This document shows positions 1-6,390 of a stretch of DNA of 11,275 nucleotides, in pieces. The notes beneath the pieces were generated by a model. The model saw only the letters and a program-made list of their open reading frames with translations. It was not told the origin of the DNA and searched no databases. Source of the DNA: Pavlovales sp. CCMP2436 (Eukaryota; Haptophyta; Pavlovophyceae; Pavlovales); the NCBI GenBank assembly GCA_026770615.1, contig MU631587.1:86985-98259 (forward strand). Reading direction: 5' to 3'. A program made the translations under genes and the position numbers. Positions within the stretch are counted from its first letter, which is position 1. Each line of letters opens with the position of its first letter.

Positions 1-217
1 AAGAAAGGATTTCTAGTTAGGACGTCTGTCCCCGAAAGAGGTCTCCCGGACGTGAGTCCAGGACCATCCCCGAGCACACAGATACCGCCCCCCCCTGAGC
101 CTGGTAGGTTACTCAGAGAGCCCCTTCTACAAATTTGACTTTTGCCCGATTCGAACCTTAGACCTGCAAGTGTCGGCCACTTATTTGTCCATACTAGACC
201 ACGGCAAACCAATGCAA
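1..217. other. Gene-less left edge, possible element end
   Basis: I see no coding frame here. The stretch has C- and G-runs (near 88-97 and 218-225). Positions 9-46 resemble the reverse complement of 2842-2876: the shared core is TTTCTAGTTA followed by a CGTCYGTCCCCG block. This may be one end of a degraded mobile element covering the first 2.9 kb. The segment TTCGAACC near 150 looks a little like a tRNA B box, but no tRNA fold can be built around it. Confidence 0.3.
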
Positions 218-667
218 GGGGGGGGAAATCGAAAAAGTCCGGTGAAAATCCTCCGGAGCAACTCAGGAACCGGAGGTGGTGCCGCGGAGTTAGTTGCAGA
301 TTCGTGACTTCTTGAGGCGTTTGCGGAGGGGCAGAGCTGCTAGGAGGTCGCTTCCGCCCGGTTCGAGCAGAGCAAGTGGGAAATCTGAAACAAACTCTGC
401 GGCACCACTTCGGGAACCATGACTTTCTTTTCGCTTCCGAACACTGAGAATCGGAAATGTTAGTTACACGAAGTATGTTGTCGACCCTAGAGGCACCTGG
501 GAGGCACACGAGGTGGGCTCTGACCGTCGAGGAGGGCTCTATTCGACATCAGCTATCGACACTTAGCACGCAGGGGTGACCAATGTCTACTTCTTCGTCC
601 CGGCCACCACTATTCCCCCTCCCCAGTAAGTGCGGAATCGCGCCACTAATTCCGATTTCGACCCAGC
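218..667. mobile_element. MITE-like repeat, copy 1 (left end degraded)
   Basis: About 450 bp align in the same orientation with 5521-5929. Shared landmarks, in order, are a G-run then a GAAAAAGTCC-like block, GGAGCAACTC, an imperfect hairpin, CTTTCTTTTCG, GAGAATCGGAAA, GTCGACCC, GAGGCACAC, GTGGGCTCTGAC, CGCAGGGG, a pyrimidine-rich tract ending in CAG, and GGAATCGCGCCACTA. The right end (649-667) is, as reverse complement, GCTGGGTCGAAATCGGAAT. It matches the left terminal repeat of copy 2 at 18 of 19 positions. I cannot find the corresponding left terminus in this copy. It has no coding capacity of its own. The family is not one I recognise. Confidence 0.6.
266..418. repeat. Imperfect hairpin inside repeat copy 1
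   Basis: Positions 266-306 pair with 378-418 around a loop of about 70 bases. The best block is GTGGTGCCGC on the left against GCGGCACCAC on the right. About 27 of the 31 core positions pair. Copy 2 has a hairpin at the same place with a partly different sequence. Confidence 0.6.
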
Positions 668-1520
668 CCACAAGAAAGTGACCCGGCTCTTCATCTCCAC
701 ACGAGACGACAACTGGCGCAGCCAGGCTGATTTGCCTCCCCACCTCCAACCCCCGGCCGTCATAAAGCTCGTGCAGAACGCATTGAGCGACTGGGGCTCA
801 AAGGTAGTAGCAGTACACAGAGAAGCCGCCACAGTACAGCTCACAAAAAACACGCTCACGGCCCATTGCTTGGCAATAGCGGCCACTGCGACAGGAGACA
901 TCATCACATCCGACCAACGAGTAGCACGCCATGCGCTAATAGACAGAGTTGCGAGGGAACGCCTAGAGAAGAGAGGCCCCGTCAAACATGCCCCCGGCAT
1001 AGGTAGAATGGCCAATGTAGAAGCCATGTGGTCAAAAGAAAGCACGACGGCTCTGCGCCTTTCACGAGTTAGAGGCCAACAGCGACCCACGGAAAAGTAC
1101 ACCAAACACATGTCCAGATTGTTCATTGGATCATACTGCCACAATGTCGAGTGGGCAGCAGAATTCCCGGCGATGGCCACCACTACAATTACCATTGACG
1201 GAAAGTCCGAAACAATGGGCCTCACCTGCCCTCTATGCAAAGCACCCAACTCACAAGACATAAAGCATCACCTATACCACGAGTGCTCGTCAACGGAGAA
1301 GCACCGCCACGACCTACACCGCTCTCTCTGCAAGGAACTGGCCCCGCGCCTGGGACCCGCCAAATCAAAATCAATAGCGACACACATGATATCTCGACCG
1401 GACTACTTCACCGGAAGGGTAGGATTAAGCGTCAAAGAAGAGCTCAGAAAGAAGGACTCCGACACCGGTGACGCACCCAAGCCCGGCGACTTACACTACA
1501 CTCTCTCTCCTACGCCATAG
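630..1520 (+). pseudogene. Retrotransposon-like ORF with C-terminal CCHC zinc knuckle (fragment)
   Basis: This open frame of 296 codons begins just after an in-frame TAA and has no ATG at its start (the first codon is GTG), so it is best read as a fragment of a larger protein. Around residues 141-219 it runs LRLSRVRG, then MSRLFIGSY, then a zinc knuckle with C200, C203, H214 and C219 (C-x2-C-x10-H-x4-C). This order resembles the tail after the RNase H region of non-LTR retrotransposon polyproteins. No reverse transcriptase or endonuclease motif is visible. The segment at residues 88-112 (GDIITSDQRVARHALIDR) might be a worn RNase H end, which is speculative. The first 12-13 codons lie inside the MITE-like repeat, so insertion of that repeat probably cut the frame. 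The residues after 240 are basic and look disordered. The family call is tentative. Confidence 0.45.
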
Positions 1521-1620
1521 CCTCAGCATACACAAATCACGCGAATCGGCAATCGAAGCATCAGCGGCGTCAACCAAGGACAATATATCTATATACGACG
1601 CGTATAAGTTTTAAGTAGCC

Positions 1621-2372
1621 ATGTGGGCCGCCCAGACAGCCGAGCGGGCAGCAAGGAAACTGAATCAAAACACAGCACGAGCGGCCATACCACCTATAGA
1701 ATGTGAGCCCATACCCCCAAAGGACAGCATCGCTCAACCATCAGCCTTACCTCCTATGTAGTATGGACCCCCCCACCAGACAGCATCGCCCAAAATGAAG
1801 AACCAGCGGCCATACCACCTATGCAGTATGAGCCCATACCCCTAACGGACAGCATCGCCCAAAACGAGGCACCAGCGGCTGTACCATTTCTGCGGTATAA
1901 GCCCATACCCCCAACGGACAGCATCGCTCAGTATGAGCCCATATCCCCAACGACCATACCACCTATACAGCAAGAGCCCATACCCCCAACGGACACCAGT
2001 GCACTGACCACCCCTGCCAAACGAAGATGCCTGATGCGCAACCAACCTACGAATAATGAAGATTCATTAACAGGTGTAAACCCGACTATACCCTCCATGC
2101 AGCCTAAGCCCACCCTCAGGCCCAGCCGAGGCCAGCAACGCTTACGCACATCGAAAGTGGAAAAACGCAACCAGAGACCGTCTCGAACCAAAACCTCATT
2201 GCTACCAGGAGCAGTCAATCCCACCGAACCCAAAACAGGACCAGCCAGTCCCGCTATAAACCACGAGTCCGCAGCAGGCCCGTCACGCATGCACGCACTG
2301 ATCCATGACAAGTCCGCCATATTCATGCACCACTCACTCACACTGCGCTCAGCAACCAAACGGGCCCTTTAA
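1621..2372 (+). pseudogene. Broken ORF with 23-residue Pro-rich tandem repeats
   Basis: An ATG at 1621 opens a frame (MWAAQTAERAARKLNQ...) that reaches the repeat motif EPIPPKDSIAQ and stops at TAG 1759-1761. Neighbouring repeat units have CAG at that site, so this looks like a single C-to-T change. About 15 bases later the unit lacks 4 bases relative to the others, which shifts the frame. Coding then continues without a stop through 1821-2372 with three more repeat motifs (EPIPLTDSIAQ, KPIPPTDSIAQ, EPIPPTDTSA) and a basic, Ser/Pro/Thr-rich tail. It is low-complexity and probably disordered. It lies 100 bp after the zinc-knuckle frame and before another weak frame, so it most likely belongs to the same decayed element. 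I do not recognise a family. An intron that removes the stop and the shift is possible but no clear splice sites were seen. Confidence 0.4.
1688..2010 (+). repeat. Degenerate 69-bp tandem repeat
   Basis: The word CAGCATCGC recurs at 1725, 1781, 1850 and 1919. The last three are exactly 69 bp apart, and the first interval is shortened to 56 by deletions. The unit also carries CCATACCACCTAT, AGCCCATACCCCC and ACCAGCGGC. A final partial unit ends near 2010. Sixty-nine bases is 23 codons, so the repeat expanded in frame. Confidence 0.75.
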
Positions 2373-2820
2373 ACCGGCCAGTAACCCACGCTGTCACACC
2401 ACTCGGGCGACAAAAAACCAAAAATCAAACATGAGCCAGCAAGCTCAAAGTCTTCAAAACGCAAACATGAGCCAGCAAGCCCGCCACATCCCGCAACCCA
2501 AAGTCCTGCGCCCGAGGCCCACCCCCGTCAAGGGGTGGGATAGAATGGGCCAGCAAATAAGCCGCGCATATTTGTGGTTTTCGCCCCCCCGGGAAAAAAT
2601 CTCAACATATGCGAGCCAGGCTAGCGGGGAAGTAATGTTTGGGATGCGCGAAGGTGGGCCGCGCTCGCAGGCGATGCTGCATTTTCAGACGACGCGAGGG
2701 AGAGCAGTGGAGGTCGGTCAGCGCGCCAGTCGAGAGTCGTCAGTCGTCGATCGTCGTGTGGCTGAACTGATCAGCGGTGGGGACGGTATCCGTGTGCTCG
2801 GGGTGGATCCCTGGATCTGA
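2305..2820 (+). CDS. Weak ORF at the 3' end of the element region
   Basis: A 171-codon ATG frame overlaps the end of the repeat-bearing frame by 68 bases in a different phase. It contains two copies of NMSQQA (near residues 42 and 54) from a 17-bp DNA repeat, AACATGAGCCAGCAAGC, at about 2428 and 2465. The C-terminal part (VVDRRVAELISGGDGIRVLG) has a plausible residue mix. The stop codon lies within the left arm of the 2805-2854 hairpin. There is no recognisable domain. It could be a third small frame of the decayed element, or chance. Confidence 0.2.
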   Translation: MTSPPYSCTTHSHCAQQPNGPFKPASNPRCHTTRATKNQKSNMSQQAQSLQNANMSQQARHIPQPKVLRPRPTPVKGWDRMGQQISRAYLWFSPPREKISTYASQASGEVMFGMREGGPRSQAMLHFQTTRGRAVEVGQRASRESSVVDRRVAELISGGDGIRVLGVDPWI

Positions 2821-2854
2821 GTGTTTTTTTCAACACTTAAATCCAGTGAGATCC
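2805..2854. repeat. Strong hairpin at the right edge of the element region
   Basis: Positions 2805-2825 pair with 2832-2854 around a 6-base loop (TTTTTC). Paired blocks include GGATC/GATCC, TGGAT/ATCCA and AGTGTT/AACACT. It ends just before the inverted similarity to the start of the window (2842-2876, slightly overlapping). A stem close to a terminus fits the end of a transposable element. It could also act as an RNA processing signal. Confidence 0.5.
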
Positions 2855-2880
2855 TCCCGGGGACGGACGTTTAACTAGAA

Positions 2881-3373
2881 ACTTACACACAAGCAGCAAG
2901 CTAGCCGCACCCGAAAGAGCGAGACGACTAACGCCCTGTCCTTGCCACGATCATCGGCCCTCGTCCAGCTACCCTCGTCGTGCTGACTGGCTCTCGGTAC
3001 TCTACCCTCATTCGTTCCCCTTGCCAGTCGCCAACGCCGTTGATCCCGCTGGCGCTGTCGAGCCGGTCACCACTGAGCCCATCGCCGACGCCACCGCCGC
3101 CCGCTGCACTCCAACAGCAAGCGAACGATCTCATCACTCCGCGCAGCCCCGCGCTCCGTGTGCGCGCTCCGCTCTTGCTCTACGCAATAAAACCGCCCCC
3201 CCGCGCTCCGCCTTGTCCAGAGGGCCCCTTTGCGCCAGCACAGCCTCGCAATCCCGCACCCAACCACGCCGCCAACATAATCGCTGCGACCACCTGATCG
3301 TGGAGAGCGGGACGGCATCCAGCTCGCCATCCCGGCCATCGTGCTCCTCTCGTGAAGGGCAGCGACCGGGACC
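2881..3373 (+). promoter_or_regulatory. Promoter and 5' UTR region of the VTE6-like gene
   Basis: The base composition changes from AT-containing repeat DNA to C-rich DNA across this stretch. A TATA-like AATAAAA lies at 3186-3192, about 180 bases upstream of the ATG. The TRAF-type gene on the other strand has its TATA-like box at almost the same distance. Several frames are open here because of the GC richness, but none shows a recognisable domain or good codon logic, so I treat them as non-coding. The transcription start is not determined. Confidence 0.35.
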
Positions 3374-4300
3374 ATGGCGCTCCTGCGCGCGGCGCTTGCC
3401 TCGCTGGTTCTGTGCTGTGCCGTGCAGTCCGCGCTCGCGATGTCCGCCGTCGCCCGGCTGCCCCGCGCGCGAGGCCGCCCCCTTCTGCGGGCGCCTGCGA
3501 CCTGCCGGCCGCACGCGCAGAGCATGCTGCTCGCGCCCGCGGGCGTGGTGCTCGCCGGCCAGTTCGCACCCTCCCTCCCCGTGGCGCTCTCGCTCAACAC
3601 CGTCCTGTGCGGTGCGGCCCTGCTCAAGGGGCAGAAGGCCCTGACCCCCGCCGGCCTCTTTAACGCGTGGATCCTCGGCGTGGTGCTCTGGGCGACCATG
3701 GGGGGTAGCGCCTGGCTGATCTGCGTGATCTACCTCGTCGGCGGCACGGCGGTCACCAAGGTGGGCAAGGCGAAGAAGGAGGCGCTGGGCATCTCCGAGG
3801 GGCGCGGCGGCATGCGCGGTCCGGAGAACGTGTGGGGCTCGGCTGCCACCGCGGCCATCTGCGCGCTGCTCACCGTGGTGCTACCTGAGCAGGCCATGCT
3901 CCTGCAGCTCGGGTATGTCGCCTCGCTCGCGACTAAGCTCTCTGACACGTTCGCCTCGGAGATTGGCAAGGCTTACGGGCGGACCACCTACCTGATCACC
4001 ACTTTCCAGCTGGTGCCCAAGGGCACTGAGGGCGCAATCAGCCTGGAGGGGACTGTGGCTGGCGTCGGCGGCTCTTTGATCATCGCACTCGCGGCCTATC
4101 TGATGACACCGCCGATGATCAGCCCTCTCGGTGTCGGGCTGTCGCTCGTCGCCGCCTTCGTCGCGTGCAACTGCGAGAGCTTGATCGGCGCCACGGCGCA
4201 AGACAAAGTGCCGTGGCTCACAAACGAGATGGTCAACTTCTTCAACACGGCCATCGGCGCTGTGGTGGCCATAGGGCTACAGCTTGCCTTCTTCAAGTGA
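3374..4300 (+). CDS. VTE6: Phytyl-phosphate kinase-like plastid membrane protein (VTE6, DUF92/TMEM19 family)
   Basis: This 308-residue multi-pass membrane protein matches the DUF92/TMEM19 family. In plants, VTE6 phosphorylates phytyl phosphate to phytyl diphosphate in the chloroplast envelope, which feeds phytol from chlorophyll breakdown into tocopherol and phylloquinone. Family landmarks seen are GGTAVTKVGKAKKEALG (123-139) followed by GGMRGPENVWGS (145-156), LSDTFASEIG (189-198), PKGTEGAISLEGTVAG (215-230), and ESLIGATAQ...TNEMVNFFNTAIGA (268-295). Hydrophobic segments lie near 97-124, 156-173, 225-246, 252-266 and 289-306. Residues 1-22 form a signal peptide ending in SALA. Residues 23-50 are Arg/Ala/Pro-rich with no acids, like a transit peptide. 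Together these suggest a bipartite presequence for a plastid with extra membranes. The start has an ideal context (GGGACCATGG). No intron is visible. The family call is firm; the precise substrate is inferred from plant VTE6. Confidence 0.9.
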   Translation: MALLRAALASLVLCCAVQSALAMSAVARLPRARGRPLLRAPATCRPHAQSMLLAPAGVVLAGQFAPSLPVALSLNTVLCGAALLKGQKALTPAGLFNAWILGVVLWATMGGSAWLICVIYLVGGTAVTKVGKAKKEALGISEGRGGMRGPENVWGSAATAAICALLTVVLPEQAMLLQLGYVASLATKLSDTFASEIGKAYGRTTYLITTFQLVPKGTEGAISLEGTVAGVGGSLIIALAAYLMTPPMISPLGVGLSLVAAFVACNCESLIGATAQDKVPWLTNEMVNFFNTAIGAVVAIGLQLAFFK

Positions 4301-4575
4301 GCACTGGGACCCGTCCATCGTCCATAGACCATCGGGTACCTCTCGGCTCACTTCGCTCGCTTCAATGGTGCACATTTGTCGAATCATCGCCGTCGCCGGA
4401 GGGTATCAGAGGCAGCCCTAGTTTAAGTTATACTTGTTGCACTTATAATTTATACTAGCGATCCAGTTACAAGTGTAAAACCCCGCTCGGGTCTTGATGA
4501 CTAGCCAGCGACGGCAATATTAATCAATATCCCCCATGATCTTCCAGCCTGACTGAGAGGATTGGCTGGCCACTA
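4301..4575. other. 3' flank of the VTE6-like gene
   Basis: Composition drops from GC-rich to AT-rich after about 4420. No coding frame is supported, and I see no canonical AATAAA. TATAATTTATACTAG near 4443 and the T/A-rich stretch around it may lie near the 3' end of the transcript. Nothing else stands out. Confidence 0.4.
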
Positions 4576-5220
4576 GGCTATGGCTCAGGTCACCCCCGGT
4601 CAGAGGACGACCATCCTGAGCGCTTCGCCGAAGACAACAACGAAATGTGGCCAGTAAAATTTTAAATATATGTATCTGCAGTAGATTCGTATCTAACTTT
4701 TTATAAAAATGGACGCCCAATAACTAACTTGCCTCTTAAAATTATATACGAAAATTCAAAATGCTATATACTGGATCTAAATTTTCACACATTTTAATAT
4801 GTTTCTTCGTTGCGCTAAATACTGTATCCACCAATGCCCCATTTTTTATAAAAAGATCACTTTGTTAGTTACTGATTTACTACCCCACGCATTCAAATTC
4901 ACAGATTTCTGATAAATGTTTATCAACATTCAGAACAGTCAGACGCCAGCTTGAATCCCTATCATAAATATATGTTAGCGGCTCAGCATGGTTCAACAGG
5001 TGTTGTTCAGTCACTGGCTTAGTCGACGTCAGGCTGAGGTCGAGCGATCGACCCAAACCCTCATGCACCAGCACTCACACGATAAATGTATAGAATAGAG
5101 CTCTCCGAGACGAATCCAGCAAGCCTAGAGCGAGCTCTGTCTTCAATTATGGAGGCGCACAGTGCTCAGGATAGTTGTACCCCACTTGCGGACTGACCGG
5201 GAGTGACCGAAGCCATAGCC
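4576..5220. mobile_element. Possible element bounded by inverted repeats
   Basis: Positions 4576-4603 and 5193-5220 are inverted copies: 25 of 28 match, with core GGCTATGGCT...GGTCAC.CCCGGTCAG. The match resumes at ATCCTGAG (4613-4620 against 5165-5172) after a length difference. The interior is AT-rich, has no supported coding frame, and contains a 49-bp repeat shared with 11165-11213. The size (about 645 bp) and layout suit a non-autonomous DNA element or two inverted copies of one dispersed repeat. No target-site duplication is evident. Confidence 0.45.
4924..4972 (-). repeat. 49-bp exact repeat, copy A (inverted relative to copy B)
   Basis: This segment is the exact reverse complement of 11165-11213. 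The match stops abruptly on both sides. Read on the minus strand it starts TATATTTATGATAGGG and ends CTGTTCTGAATGTTG, and one frame reads YIYDRDSSWRLTVLNV. A partial third copy is at 10064-10077. Confidence 0.85.
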
Positions 5221-5488
5221 ACTAACTAGTTAACTAGTAAAGTATATTTCGGAGATCATTGGCATCGCCTACCAAGCTGCGGCGGACCAGGGGCTTGAGT
5301 ACATTGACCAAATTGGCCACAGTGTCAGTCTGCGGCTTCTTAAAGCCTTCTATTTCTAAAACTGTACTAAATTACAAAAGAAGAAGTAACTAACTAACTT
5401 TAGTTACTAAGTTTTAATTTAGTTAGAAGTAGAATTGATTGATCTCAGTCGCCGCCGTGTCGCAATAGCAGCTGAAGCTGTCATCATC
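5221..5488. other. Flank with TAACTA/TAGTTA-rich tracts
   Basis: The stretch holds short palindromic words built on ACTAACTAGTTAACTAGT (5221-5238) and GTAACTAACTAACTTTAGTTAC (about 5386). Similar words recur at 10466-10650. A short candidate exon on the minus strand (5234-5366) is described separately. I see nothing else. Confidence 0.4.
5234..5366 (-). CDS. Candidate 3'-terminal exon or exon relic
   Basis: On the minus strand a pyrimidine-rich tract ending in TTTGTAATTTAG resembles a splice acceptor. It is followed by an open frame of about 43 codons reading TVLEIEGFKKPQTDTVANL, then VNVLKPLVRR and DANDLRNILY, and a TAG stop. The residue mix (balanced charge, regular leucines) is protein-like, unlike the surrounding AT-rich DNA. 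The plus strand also gives a plausible-looking frame over the same bases, so the strand is uncertain. No family is recognised, and no upstream exon was found. Confidence 0.2.
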
Positions 5489-5929
5489 AGCTGGGTCGAA
5501 ATCCGAATTCATGGCCAGTCCGGGGGGAATTTCGAAAAAAGTCCGATGAAAATCCTCTGGAGCAACTCACGAACCAGAGGAGGTACCATAAAGTTGGTTG
5601 CAGATTCGTGAATGGGGTCGGGGCGGCGCCCCATTTACATATCTGCAGCTAACTTTTTTTTACCTCCTCTGGAACCATGCCTTTCTTTTCGATTCCGAAC
5701 GCTGAGAATCGGAAAAGTTAGTCACCTATAGCATGTCGTCGACCCCAGAGGCATATGAGAGGCACACCAAGTGGGCTCTGACGTTCCAGGAGGCCTCTAT
5801 TCGATAGCAGCCAGCTATCAACACATAGCCCGCAGGGGCGAACGATGCTCGTCGTCCGCACACTCACAGCTTTCCCTCCTCCCCGCCAGTGTGGAATCGC
5901 GCCACTATTATTCGAATTTTGACCCAGCT
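5489..5929. mobile_element. MITE-like repeat, copy 2 (both termini present)
   Basis: This 441-bp unit has terminal inverted repeats: AGCTGGGTCGAAATCCGAAT at the left (5489-5508), and 5910-5929 matches it in reverse complement at 18 of 20 positions. The body from 5521 aligns with copy 1 (218-667). It has no transposase or long frame, so it would have to be moved by enzymes made elsewhere. I could not find a convincing target-site duplication. Its size and structure fit a miniature inverted-repeat element with an added internal hairpin. Confidence 0.6.
5571..5676. repeat. Long hairpin inside repeat copy 2
   Basis: Positions 5571-5616 pair with 5630-5676 around a short GC-rich loop. Blocks include CCAGAGGAGGTA/TACCTCCTCTGG, AAAGTT/AACTTT, CTGCAG-like GCAGAT/ATCTGC and AATGGG/CCCATT. 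About 35 of 43 positions pair. Several differences from copy 1 occur as matched changes in both arms. Confidence 0.7.
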
Positions 5930-6008
5930 CTGTTCAATTTGCATATTCACCTAAAAAGCTGCATTAGTTACAGGCTGACTCCATGCTAAAGGGGGGTTGG
6001 GGTGCAGA

Positions 6009-6318
6009 TAACCTTTTCCTTCTCATGACGGGCTGGGATTCAGCGCATCGCGCTTGGACCATCCCATCTGGTGCTTATGGCAAGGCCATAGCCGGAAGAA
6101 TAAACTGATCCGACCACTTCTTGGCCACCTGCCACGCACGACGGTCGTCGCCGACGCACACGACGACTGGTCTCACGACGACGACGACAAGCGAACGACG
6201 ACCAACGATTTGCCCGATCAGTTTATTCTCGCGGCTATGGCCTCGCCACGAGCACCCGGTGGTATGGTCCGAGCGCGAGCGCCCCACAAGTTGACCAGCA
6301 TGCGAAGGAAAAGGTTAA
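6009..6318. mobile_element. 310-bp foldback palindrome
   Basis: Arms of about 104 bp (6009-6112 and 6215-6318) are imperfect inverted copies around a loop of about 102 bp. Strong blocks include TAACCTTTTCCTTC, GGACCAT, TGCT..TGGC.AGG, GGCCATAGCC and AGAATAAACTGATC. The outer part has drifted more than the inner part. The loop is rich in ACG repeats (about 6165-6208). Read in either direction the arms encode similar peptides (GHSRKNKLI and GHSRENKLI), as expected of a palindrome. It resembles a foldback or MITE-type element. Transcription would give a long double-stranded RNA hairpin. Confidence 0.75.
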
Positions 6319-6390
6319 GCATCGAGCGATTTTGAGGAGCTCAACTTTCAAATACATAGGGACGTCCATTGTGAAATTGCATTGTACCCG

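Noticed and set aside
125..175. B-box-like GGTTCGAATC on the minus strand suggesting a tRNA or SINE
   Set aside because: No T-stem, acceptor stem or A box can be paired around it.
630..1520. Considered as part of a host zinc-finger gene
   Set aside because: No ATG start, a truncated beginning inside a repeat, and a CCHC position typical of retrotransposon polyprotein tails.
2805..2854. Hairpin with a T-run considered as a bacterial intrinsic terminator
   Set aside because: The T-run lies in the loop rather than after the stem, and the context is eukaryotic.
2980..3663. Several open frames in the GC-rich leader and early VTE6 region on both strands
   Set aside because: They are Ser/Pro/Arg-rich shadows without domains. 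The real gene at 3374 explains the later part.
6054..6335. 93-codon plus-strand frame across the foldback, with a similar one on the other strand
   Set aside because: The likeness of the two translations is fully explained by the palindrome. There is no independent sign of coding.
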